DNA of 64,000 nt, taken from the NCBI GenBank assembly GCA_033557465.1, contig CM066037.1, positions 519,180,686 to 519,244,685 of the forward strand, given 5' to 3'. The translations under genes and the position numbers were made by a program. How positions within the stretch are numbered: position 1 is the stretch's first letter; every line of letters begins with the position of its first letter. Shown here in pieces: positions 53,826 through 63,366 of the stretch. The notes beneath the pieces are model-generated. The model was not told the DNA's origin. It ran no database searches and was given only the letters and a program-made list of their open reading frames with translations. The stretch comes from Ichthyophis bannanicus (taxonomy: Eukaryota; Chordata; Amphibia; Gymnophiona; Ichthyophiidae).

Positions 53826-53997
53826 TCTTACAGTCCAAGGTATGGAGGACCATCTCTGCCCGACTGGCGTGCGGTCTGGGAAAAAAGGTAGGGAGGACCA
53901 CCTCCTGGTTGAGGTGGAAAGAGGACAACACCTTCGGAAGGAATTTGGGATGCGTGCGAAGCACCTCCCTATTCTTGTAAAACCTGGTGTTAGGCAT
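53826..53997 (-). repeat. Inverted 172-bp recombinase patch in DIRS-G gag
   Basis: The minus strand reads NTRFYKNREVLRTHPKF and FHLNQEVVLPTFFPRPHASR, which is tyrosine recombinase. It is almost identical to 44450-44621 of DIRS-F (about three differences seen). It replaces a few codons of gag. Confidence 0.85.
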
Positions 53998-54439
53998 GGC
54001 TAATGTCGTCGGACCTCGAGTTATGAGTACAGGACAAGTTGGTCGATGTCCCATGCTGAGGTGAAAACCTGTTTGGCAAACCCATGACTGAAAAGGCTGC
54101 AGAAATCGAGTCCGGGTACTTGACCCAGACAAGACTTTCCAAAAAGAGTTCTGCCCCTTCTAAAAAGAAGGGCTCGGGTAAAAAGCCATTTTTCCTGAGG
54201 GTGTTGCTTACCACAACTACCCCACTCACCAGGCTTCCCCGGCTCCCCATCAGGGGCAGCAGGCCAAGGGACAGGGGCATGGCCCGCGTAAGCAGAAGAC
54301 CCCCAAGCCCCAGGCACCTACTCCTTCCCAGCTGGTTGGGGGTTTTTGACTGCCACAGTGTAGTTTCTCTTCAGCCAGGGGTGAGACTTGCCACAGGAGG
54401 AAGGCTGGCCCTGTACGCACACAGGTGGCCAGCAATCAC

Positions 54440-55910
54440 CACGGATACCTGGGTCCTGCAAATAGTCCAAAAGGGCTATTTGCTCCACTTCAACCAGGTA
54501 CCTCCCTCCTACTTCCCGGAAGAGCCTCCCAGACCCCCTCTACACAGGAACCTCCTCCTTCAGGAGTTGGCAGGTCTTCTAGAGGAAAAGGCGGTGGAGG
54601 CAGAGCCCCACAGCCTACAAGGGCAGGGCTTCTACTCCAGGTATTTTCTAATACCAAAAAGAACTGGAGACCTTCGGCCCATCCTCGACCTGCGAAACTT
54701 AAACAAGTTCCTGGTGAGGAAAAAGTTCAAGATGCTTTCCCTGGAATATTGCTGCCAAACCTCCACCAGGCTTGATGGACCTTGGTCTGACCCAGTATGG
54801 CATATCTTATGTTCTTATTTGGGGAAACTGCTAGGTACTTGTGACCTAGATTGGCCACTGTTGGAAACAGGATACTGGGCTTGATGGACCTTGCTCTGAC
54901 CCAGTATGGCATATCTTATGTTCTTATGTTATGTTCAGGGAGATTGGCTATGCTCCTTGGACCTGAAGGATGCCTATACTCACATCCTTATACATCCAGA
55001 CATAGACAATATCTCAGATTTGTAGTGGGAGGAAACCATTTTCAATACAGAGTACTTCCATTTGACCTAGCCTCCGCCCCCAGAGTGTTCACCAAGTTTC
55101 TGGCGGTGGTGGCGGCTTTTCTCAGGAACCAGGGAATCTTTGTCTTCCTGTACCTGGACGACTGGCTCATCAGGGCCCTGTCGCCTCAGGAGGCCCAACC
55201 TGCCACAGCTCACACTATCAACATGGGCTTTGTCATAAATCATAAGTCCACCCTGAACTTAGAGTTCATAGGGGCAAGACTAGACACCCTTAGAGCAAAA
55301 GCTTACCTGCCAGAGGACAGGGCACAGAGGCTTCTGGAGCTGGTGCACCAAATCAGTCACAGGTCTCAGATTTCAGCAAGGTTTTTTCTGCGCCTTTTAG
55401 GGCACATGGCCTCCACGGATCATGTTCCCATATACCCGACTCAACATGAGAACAACTCAGTGGTGCCTCCAGGATCAGTGGTCACAGGCCACAGGGCGAC
55501 TCCGAGACAGGATAAGGGTGTCCAAACGACTGCTGAGGTAGTTAGCCTGGTGGCTTCAACCACCCAACCTGCTAGCAGGAGTGCCTTTCCAGCCACCAGA
55601 GTACTCAAGGGTCCTGACGACAGATGCTTTTCTGATCTCTTGGTCAGTGGTCCTCCTGCATGCGTTTCCTCCCATGCCTCTAGTGGCCCGAACTCTGTTC
55701 AGAATCCTCTGAGACAGGTCCTTGGTCATTCTGGTAGCACCCAGATGGCCGAGACAACCTTGGTTCCTGCTGCTCCCCCAGCTGGCAGTGGAGACACCAC
55801 TCCCTCTGGGGACGAGACCCGACCTCCTGTCCCAAGAACAGGGCTCCTTATTACATCCCAACCTCAGGTCTCTCTCAACCTGATGGCATGGCTGCTGAAA
55901 GGGTAGTGCT
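54440..55910 (+). pseudogene. DIRS-G RT with insertion and RNase H deletion
   Basis: RT starts QKGYLLHFNQVPPSYFPEEP. It is cut at 54770 by LINE tail sequence and resumes at about 54938 with GDWLCSLDLKDAYTHIL and YLDDWLIRAL. A short deletion follows in the thumb. At 55621-55627 (CAGATGC) RNase H jumps from LTTDA to DAFLISWS, so most of the domain is missing. The frame ends near 55906. Confidence 0.85.
54770..54937 (+). repeat. Two tandem CR1-type 3' tails inserted in DIRS-G RT
   Basis: The first, shorter piece is CTTGATGGACCTTGGTCTGA to GTTCTTAT. The second starts GGGGAAACTGCTAGGTAC and ends CTTATGTTCTTATGTTATG. Both carry GACCCAGTATGGCATATC. Confidence 0.85.
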
Positions 55911-56919
55911 GGCTCCTCTCTAAGAATGTAGAAGAAGTGTTGCTGGCCTCAAGGAGGCAGTCCACTAGGAAAACCTATGCCTTCAAGTGGTGCAGGTTCG
56001 AGGGGTGGTGTACCCTTTCTCCTGCCTGGTACCAATGGTGTTACAGTACCTGCTTCACCTCTTGGACTTAGGCCTCAAGTCTAACTCGGTCAGGGTCCAC
56101 TTGAGTGCTTTGTCGGCACACCACTCTCCAGTGGAAGGACAACCTCTTTCAGTTCACCCCTTGGTGTCCAGATTCTTTAGAGGTCTACTTCTACTAAAAC
56201 CCCAGGTTCGTCCTCCAGCGACCGAGTGGGATTTGAATGTGGTCTTGCAACAGCTTACTCATCCACCCTTTGAGCCGATGTCCACTTGCCATCTGCGCTT
56301 TCTCTCCTGGAAGGTGCTCTTCCTGGTGGCACTCACATCTGCCAGGCGAGTGAGTGAGCTGCAAGTTCTGGTTTCAGAAAGGCCATACACACGATTTTAC
56401 AGGAACAGGGTGGTCCTACGCACCCACCCAAAGTTCCTCCCGAAAGTGGTCTCTTCATTCCACCTCAACCAAGAGGTGGTTCTTCCGATATTCTTTCCCA
56501 GAGCGCATGCCAGCTGGGCAGAGGCAGTTCTGCATACCCTTGATTGTAAGAGGGCATTGGCCTTCTACTTGGAGTGTACGCAGGGACATCAAAGTGCTAA
56601 TCAGCTCTTCGTCTCTTATGACTCCAGTAGGCTGGGGCTACCGGTCTCCAAGCGCACGTTGTCCAACTGGGTGGCAGACTGCATTGCCTGGGCGTACAGG
56701 CCAGCCGACCTCCCGTTGCAGGGTCGAGTCACGGCCCACCGTGTCAGGGCTAAGGCCGCATCAGTGGCTCACTTCCGATCTGTTCCACTGGCAGACATCT
56801 GCTGGTCCGCCAACTGGTCTTCAAGCCAGACTTTTGCAGCCCATTACTGCTTGGATGGAGAGTCCCGTCGAGATAGTGCTTTCGGCCAGGCGGTACTCTG
56901 GAACTTATTTGAGGTTTAG
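55911..56919 (+). pseudogene. DIRS-G tyrosine recombinase
   Basis: N-part RKTYAFKWCRF is followed by a short deletion and shift near 56000. From 55987 the frame is open to TAG 56917-56919. The catalytic Arg (SARRVSELQ), His-x-x-Arg (AHRVRAKA) and Tyr (AHYCLD) are present. The catalytic domain looks complete; only the N-terminal part is damaged. Confidence 0.85.
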
Positions 56920-57058
56920 GAAACTCCTACCCACCAGCCCTCTGGTGTCAGGCTACCGGGGGTGTGGTGTCTCTGCTGGATTCCTATCACAGCTGTTGCA
57001 GCTCTTTTAGAGGGAGCCATTTTTCAGCTATGGGTTCTTGGTAGCCTATAGCTAGGGA

Positions 57059-57420
57059 GTCCTATATGTGAGGACTGACTTCTTGCTTGTTCCTGGAGAA
57101 AGCATAGTTACTCACCTGTAACAGGTGTTCTCCAGGGACAGCAGGAATCAGACCTCACAACCCTCTCTCCTCCCCTGGAGTTGCAGTCCTACTGTTTATT
57201 TTTATTCTGTTTTGCCGTCTTTGTTATGTCATTAGACTGAGCAAGATGGCACCCTTGGGCAGGAAGGGGACCGCGCATGCGCGATGCAATCCCAAAGGCT
57301 TTCTTTGAAAGCTGGGGAATTGCTCCACACGAGGGCGCTGTCGGCACCGACGTCATCCATATGTGAGGACTGATTCCTGCTGTCCCTGAAGAACACCTGT
57401 TGCAGGTGAGTAAGTACGTT
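57059..57420 (+). repeat. DIRS-G internal complementary region (57059-57158) and right terminal repeat
   Basis: The joint GGAGAAAGCATAG has AAA at 57099-57101. The right repeat has ACTGAGCAAGATGG, GTCGGCACCGAC and a diverged end palindrome ACCTGTTGCAGGT. Confidence 0.85.
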
Positions 57421-57423
57421 TTC

Positions 57424-57490
57424 CCACACTATGCTCCTTTGGTGATATCACCCATGAGTGAGGACTTTTATCATGTTTTCTCTATTTTAG
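57424..57490 (+). repeat. End of DIRS-H right terminal repeat
   Basis: CACCCATGAGTGAGGACTT matches the repeat consensus CACCCATATGTGAGGACT. It continues the repeat broken at 50423. Confidence 0.65.
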
Positions 57491-57527
57491 AAAATTGTTA
57501 TAATAACTGCTTCTGGTTCTGCTACTA

Positions 57528-57661
57528 GATAGGCCATGTGGTCTTTTTCTGTCATCATATTTCTATGTTTCTATGGGACTGTTGTAGTTGTTGATATGGA
57601 AGGACAGACTAGATAGGCCATGTGGCCTTTTTCTGTCATCATATTTCTATGTTATGTTTCT
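57528..57661 (+). repeat. Two tandem CR1-type 3' tails
   Basis: TAGATAGGCCATGTGGTC to TTTCTATG is followed at once by GGGACTGTTGTAGTTG and a second GGCCATGTGGCC to TTTCTATG copy. The tail type is that of CR1-III. Confidence 0.85.
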
Positions 57662-57807
57662 TGTGCTGAGAGGTCTGCTCCACAATAATGTAACATGTAG
57701 TTAGGTTAGAGAATCTCCTATTCTCTCACCTTACAATGAAAGTCCTGTAAGACCACAGATATAGTATGAGTGGTGTAACGTTCATTCCTTCCATTGGTAA
57801 TATTTAG

Positions 57808-57895
57808 CACCAGGCCCTGGGACCCACTGAATGATCTGATACAGTTTGAATACAACGGCGTCATCCAGACAAAAGTGAGACATCAAACTCCAATG
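57808..57895 (+). CDS. OSBPL8: OSBPL8-like exon (after ORD domain)
   Basis: An 88-bp exon between TATTTAG and GTACGT. The first base completes the Asp codon of the previous exon and the last codon is complete. It encodes TRPWDPLNDLIQFEYNGVIQ and TKVRHQTPM. RPWDPLND is a strong ORP5/8 mark, and GVIQTKV favours ORP8. Confidence 0.88.
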
Positions 57896-58347
57896 GTACG
57901 TTTTGGCAGAGTAATTAATCTCAAGAACCATAGGGCTAGACAGGAACATTACAAATGGAAGCTAGATCTTTAGTTCAAAGAGAATTTGCTGTTTCACCAA
58001 ATAAGCAGAAAGCATACAGCTTTTAGATTTGTCTATTTTAGAAGACTAATCTGAAATAAGACCTGGGTATGTTGATAAAAGCTGATAGTGAATGTGGAAT
58101 ATGAAAGGAACAGCATTTAGAGAACTAGGTATGTTGGCATGCATCAGAAGAGGATATAAAAGCTACCTAGTACCACCAGTGCAAAACAGAAACCCTTGAA
58201 TTTTATTTTCTTTAACTAAATGAATTGCTCCTTATATTGTCTGAATAATTTTCAATAGTATCGTTAACAGATCATTTGGATAGTTTAGATTAATTCCTAA
58301 TACATAGATACTCCTTGCATTCTTACTAGATGTTGTTTGAATTGCAG

Positions 58348-58453
58348 GTTCATGTTCCGAAACTAAAACACTTATCGAGTGGTCAACAAAAGATGGAGGA
58401 GAATGGTTTTTCCTCCCCAGAGCTCGATAACCAAGACTCATCTGGGAGTGAAG
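58348..58453 (+). CDS. OSBPL8: OSBPL8-like exon (linker before the membrane anchor)
   Basis: A 106-bp exon between ATTGCAG and GTGTGC, phase 0 in and phase 1 out. It encodes VHVPKLKHLSSGQQKMEENG and FSSPELDNQDSSGSE. The SSPE.D.QDSSGSE string is what I recall from OSBPL8. In that protein a short coiled coil and a C-terminal membrane anchor follow; these are not seen in the window and may lie beyond it. Confidence 0.85.
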
Positions 58454-58670
58454 GTGTGCTAATTTTCAGTGGAACTTTCTGTTCTATTTGACTAATGATA
58501 GCAAAGACCACTGTAATATTGCACTTAATGCAATTTGCAGAGCTTTTCTGATTTCTGAGAAAGGCAAGAGCTAAATCCAATTTGTTATTTTAATGTACTG
58601 CACTTTATTTTGTTTCATTTTTCTGTCTGTAGCAGCTTTGTACTGTATATAGATATATTTATTGCTTCAG

Positions 58671-58735
58671 GCTCCAGACCTCGTATCTTCCTAGCAGACA
58701 CTGGAACCATATCACCCATAAAGCAAAAGAAGTGA
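58671..58735 (+). CDS. OSBPL8: Candidate short terminal exon of the OSBPL8-like gene
   Basis: The acceptor ATTGCTTCAG precedes GC TCC AGA in the phase required by the previous donor. The frame reads GSRPRIFLADTGTISPIKQK and ends with TGA at 58733-58735. An inner acceptor at about 58692 (TTCCTAG) would start the same frame at ADTGTISPIKQKK, which aligns loosely with the AQS-to-RRKK part of OSBPL8. The early stop would drop the membrane anchor. It could be an alternative end, a decayed exon, or simple intron. Confidence 0.35.
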
Positions 58736-59884
58736 CAGAAAAAAATCCCACAAGAAATTACCTAAATCAGATTGTCCAAAAATTGGTATGCTGGACAGGG
58801 CCGGATTTACCTTGAGTGAGGCCCTACGCCAACAAAAATTGTGGGCCCCCAGCAGGGGCGGCCCAAGGGGGGTGCAGGGCCTCATTTGCATAAGGGGCAT
58901 CATTTGCATAAATATTTGCATAATGTTACCATATACTAACTTTTAGTAAACGTGCCTCTTAATGAGTGTATGGATAAAGAAAGACTAAAAGATTTCTACA
59001 TTACTATAATCCAGTGCCAACTGCCAGACACATTAGGAACTACTACAAACACTGCCCATTTAGAACCCATAGTAAACCCGCTGTATCCTAACAGCACTAC
59101 CAGGACTCACAAAGCACCATACCCTACCAATCAAAAGGCAACACTGCAAATATTAAACCAATACATTTCAGAGAACAACAATACATGACCTACTGGGGAA
59201 AGAGAACAAGTGGCAATGTCAAATAGGAATTATATAAACAGAACACCTCAGCTCAGTTACACATGCAGAACATAGACCATCAAACAAGTAATCACAATTT
59301 AGAAACAGGAAGACAATAATTAAACTGGGAATCCCAAAAGCCAAACTTGGAAAGTACAACACTGTAGAAATAAAACTATACATTAATTTGCTCTTGTACT
59401 AAACAAAGCGCAGACGTTAATGATGCACATTTACCAGAGCTGACATATTCCAATTAATAAATTCAAAATAAAGAGATATTTTTCTACCTTTTGTCCATTT
59501 TTTTCAGCTGCAATTGCTCCAGCCACTTTCTTCTGGTTTCTTCGTGTCTTCTGCTAACTCTCCATCGTCTGCTGTCCATTTGTCCTTTCTTCTCTCTTCT
59601 AGATTTTTTTCCATTCTCTCTCTACATCTGCTTTAACATACTAATCTTTCTCCTTTTGCTCTTTCCTCATTCCTATTTCATCCACTCAAATTTTACCCCT
59701 CCATCCTCAATCCCCACTTACTCTCCCAATACCCGGCCAATTGTAGATTTTTTATCCCTCCCACACAAAATATTTTTCCCTTCTCCATTTTACTCTTCCA
59801 GCCCCATCCCATTCTAATCCTCCCCCAACATCAGCTCCCTTCTAGTTCCAGCCTCACCCAGCATCCATTCCCTTCTAGTCCCTG

Positions 59885-60790
59885 CATCAGCCCATTTCCA
59901 GTCCTAGCCCCCCATCAGCCCATTTCCAGTCCTAGCAACCCCCCAACCCAATACCAGTCCTAGCCCCCCATCAACCCACTTACAGTCCTAACCCCCCATC
60001 AACCCATTTTCAGTTTAAGCCCCCCCCTATAACCCATTACCAGTCCTAACCCCCCATCAGCCCACTTCCAGTCCTAACCCCATCAACCCATTTCCAGTCA
60101 GCCCCCCCATAGCCCATTGCCAGTCCTAACCCCCCATCAGCCCACAGCCCATTACCAGTCCTAACCCCATCAGCCCACCTCCAGTTTTAACCCCCCCAGC
60201 CCATTTCCAGTCCTAGGCCCCCCATAGCCCATTACCAGACAGCCCCCATCAGCCCACAGCCCATTACCAGTCTTAACCCCCCCCCAAAGCCCATTGCCAG
60301 TTCTAAGCCCCCCCATCAGCCCACAGCCCATTACCAGTCCTAACCCCATCAGCCCACCTCCAGTTTTAGCCTCCCCAGCCCATTTCCAGTCCTAGCCCCC
60401 CCATAGCCCATTACCAGACAGCCCCCATCAGCCCACAGCCCATTACCAGTCTTAACCCCCCCAAAGCCCATTACCAGTCTTAACCCCCCCCAAAGCCCAT
60501 TACCAGTTCTAACCCCCCCCCAACAGCCCATTACCAGTCCTAACCCCATCAGCCCACCTCCAGTCTTAACCCCCCCAGCCCCTTTCCAGTCCTAGGCCCC
60601 CCATAGCCCATTACCAGACAGCCCCCATCAGCCCACAGCCCATTACCAGTCTTAACCCCCCCCCAAAGCCCATTGCCAGTTCTAAGCCCCCCCAACAGCC
60701 CACAGTCCATTACCAGTCCTAACCCCATCAACCCACCTCTAGCCTTAACCCCCCCAGCCCCCCCCAATAGCCCATTACCAGTCCTACCCC
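59885..60790. repeat. C-rich minisatellite of hAT copy 2
   Basis: Same unit types as in copy 1 (CCCATTACCAGTCCTAACCC, CATCAGCCCACCTCCAG), with a different order and number of units. Confidence 0.9.
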
Positions 60791-60831
60791 CCCACCCCCA
60801 TCGGCCTAAAGTAAAATTTAATTTAAAAAAA

Positions 60832-61218
60832 AAACCCTGCTGGCTGCCACCGTGGGGCCCCCTCTGCTGCCGCGGCAGCACCGACTGACCCGCGGGGGCC
60901 CCCTCTACAAGCTGAATCCGTCGGTTCGTTTCTTCCTCCCTCCCTCCGTGCACGCTGTGAGAGGCGCGAAGGGAGAGTGTCTCCCTCGCGTCTCTGTTAA
61001 GCCCGCAGGGGCTGATGGGAAATTTCCCATCAGCCCCTGCGGGCTTAACAGAGACGCGAGGAGACACTCTCCTTTCGCGTCTCTCACAGCCTGCACGGAG
61101 GGAGGGAGGGAGGGAGGAAGGAACGAACCGACGGATTCAGCTTGTAGAGGGGGCCCCCGCGGGTCAGTCGGTGCTGCCGCGGCAGCAGAGGGGGCCCCGC
61201 GGCGGCAGCCAGCAGGTT
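60832..61218. repeat. Long palindrome of hAT copy 2
   Basis: The centre GGGAAATTTCCC lies near 61023 and the arms are about 190 bases. Both arms carry small indels, for example GGAGGGAGGGAGGG expansions near 61100. Confidence 0.93.
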
Positions 61219-61338
61219 TTTTTTTAAATTTTATTTTTAAAAAAAATTAACTTGTTCTTTTTTTGTGGGCCCCTGCCAGCTGTGGGCCCTACGCCATGGC
61301 GTACATGGCGTATAGGTAAATCCGGCCCTGATGCTGGA

Positions 61339-61905
61339 GCTCTGCAACAACCGGAACAAAAGATAGGAGTATTATATTACGCATGTAGTACAAGAACAGC
61401 TATTTATGCATTGATTTTCAGTATGCATTCAAATCTTATTAAAATTGAAAATGTTTTGATAGGAAAGAGAATGCTTTGCTGGGTCTCCTGGGTGGTTGAA
61501 GCGATTGTTACAGTGACATTTGAAAAGGCCATTATATTTGATACACTGACCTTTCATTTCTCCATCTTTTTTTGTCTCTTATTTGTCACTCCCTCCCTTC
61601 CTTGCATGTAAGCTCTTGCTTCTGTATTCATTTTAAATCAATCGCATACTACCTTTATAAGGGCCACTTTGTTTCTGTATACTAGCATTCCCACTAAAGC
61701 TATTTCACCTGCACAAAATATACTTTCTGTGTATTACAGTTAAAGGGGGTGGCTGTCTGGAAAATGTCACTATCTTAAACATGCCTTTCTACCGAATTTG
61801 GAGTTCCTTTCTATTTTCTGTTTTTCATTATTGTAAACCGTTTTGATGTGAATTTGTGAAAGGTGATGTTTCAAATAGAGGTGTGCAAGCCAAAAAATTC
61901 CAGGA
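61339..61905. other. Host sequence after hAT-2; possible L2-like tail near 61810-61870
   Basis: No exon recognised. GTAAACCGTTTTGATG near 61838 resembles L2/SINE 3' tails. Confidence 0.35.
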
Positions 61906-62143
61906 GGGGGAGATATTCAAAGCTATTTAGGTAATTTGCAGACCTGTCTTTTGGCACTTTAGCTAACCAGGTAGTGGCTGAATATCGCCGCTGCCCAGTT
62001 AGATGCAGCACTATCTGGTTAACCTAGATATTCAATACTAGTGGCTGGATATGGCCCCTGCATTGAATATCTGGTTTCACAGTCCAGCGGCGACAGCTAA
62101 CTGCTTTACAAGCACTAGCCACCGCTGCTGAATGTCCCCTCTT
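61906..62143. repeat. Non-autonomous repeat related to 5957-6535
   Basis: Starts GGGGAGATATTCAAAGC and ends GCTGAATGTCCCC. Internally shares GGTTAAC and GCATTGAATATCTGG-type text. Confidence 0.5.
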
Positions 62144-62737
62144 CATTTCATTTGTGTTGGGGTTTTTTGTGGGGGGGGGGTTGTCTTTGTATTGTTTTTT
62201 TCAATAGTGAACCCTATTGCACACTAGCACACACTTTTTGCACACGCAAATAGTACTTGCGCAATAGGGCACATTATTGCCACTTTCCGTTCAAAACAAA
62301 GGTAAATCCCTAGTATCAACGGGAATAAACCATAAACCATTTAAATGAATCGTATGCTAGTTACGTGTAACTGAATATGCAGAAATAGTGTTGTGTGCCC
62401 AAGTCTGCCTACATGCCCTCCAAAGACTGAAATTTTACACTTTTCTTGAACCAGATGGTATGTTGACTCTGTGACAGGCTAAACTGTTAACTTGTAACAA
62501 AGCGAGGCATCCATGACCTTTGGTCCCTCTCTCTCAACACCAAAATCAAAGAGCAAAGGAATATGAGAGGTCAGCCAGCACCATTTTATTGATGGTTGTG
62601 TCCAGCCAGGTGGCAGCAGGCTCTCCTTTGCCTTCACCTCTGGCCTAAGAACTTTGGAAGCAGTAGGTGGTGGGCAAGCACACAGGCCCTTGTATTTTTA
62701 TGCCAGTGGAGGTTGTGGGCATTTCATGGCCCCTTCC
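62144..62737. other. Nothing recognised
   Basis: G/T-rich start (62155-62210), then unique-looking sequence. Confidence 0.4.
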
Positions 62738-62816
62738 TTTCTCCAGGAACAAGCAGGAAGTCAGTCCTCAGATATGGGTGATGTCAGTGCCGACGGAGCC
62801 CTGCGGAAGCATCTCC
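62738..62816 (+). repeat. DIRS left terminal repeat stub (element J)
   Basis: TTT at 62738-62740 followed by CTCCAGGAACAAGCAGGAAG, CAGTCCTCAGATATGGGTG and GCCGACGGAGCC, identical in type to the left ends of F and G. The element breaks off after ~75 bases. Confidence 0.8.
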
Positions 62817-63366
62817 TCAGGAGGGACAGGGATTATGTAAATGGGGCATAGAGGCACTTTCACTTATGTGCAAGGAAAGTGGGAAGATGGTAGAGGAGAG
62901 AACTGGTGCTTGGAAAGGCAGGGTTCTACTTTCCTGGGAGGGGTAGGATAAAATTTCTCCTGATAGAGTCTGCCCTATAACATTGGGCTGGTTAGCAGAG
63001 GGGACCTCTTATATGTATGGGCCAATCTTTTTAGGAGATGGTATGCATCTATTCAGGATATTTTAGCACATGTGCAAAATTCAGTGCATGAAAGTTAAAT
63101 GACATGTTTATGTGCACATTTAAGTTTTTACTATGTGCAAGGTTAAAAAAAGTTGGTGTAAGTTTTAATTTATAGTTCCTTAAAGTTAACACAGAGGTTG
63201 TTAATATGCATTTATTGCTATTGCAGCAGATTAACAAGAAGTGCAGTGGTCTATTGTACCTCAATGTAACTCCACTTGAACTTCTAAGAAGAGTGTGAGA
63301 GAAATCTAACTCACGTTTTCCTTACACTTGCATTCCACGTTATCTGCCATGTTATTCATGCGCAAT
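62817..63366. other. Nothing recognised
   Basis: About 550 bases without coding or repeat features that I can name. Confidence 0.4.

Larger units (their letters stand above)
50806..54350 (+). pseudogene. DIRS-G gag-like ORF, interrupted by a solo LTR and an inverted patch
   Basis: ATG at 50806 (MAASGFKKCNRCKK...) opens the conserved Cys/His motif with all eight ligands. Later frames show FMEQRRALMAGL, SSSEDLAWETEDEDSP and MLERLLFHMWESP. The gene then reads CYQGSMLP up to the LTR at 52158. After the LTR it continues QTYQLYMGMYLRGLVKE and SAGLSEEPLQRFKALS. It is disturbed at 53826-53997 and ends before the RT. Frameshifts near 51264 and 51828. Confidence 0.78.
50424..57423 (+). mobile_element. 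DIRS-G, full-length with several insertions, nested in DIRS-H
   Basis: The left end is TT then CTCCAGGAACAAGCAGG (50426). The right end is GTAAGTACG followed by TTT at 57421-57423. The ICR joint GGAGAAAGCATAG agrees. It carries a solo LTR, an inverted recombinase patch, LINE tails in the RT, and a deletion in RNase H. The H terminal repeat resumes at 57424. Confidence 0.88.
58796..61330. mobile_element. hAT-type non-autonomous element, copy 2 (2,535 bp)
   Basis: The ends CAGGGCCGGATTTACC and GGTAAATCCGGCCCTG form a perfect 16-bp inverted pair. The 8-bp target duplication ATGCTGGA is at 58788-58795 and 61331-61338. The same internal order as copy 1 is kept, with high identity in the left part. 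It is inserted about 60 bases after the candidate stop codon of the host gene. Confidence 0.93.

Noticed and set aside
61252..61611. 119-codon open frame crossing the right end of hAT-2
   Set aside because: It spans the transposon border and host sequence, has no family match, and cannot be ancestral.
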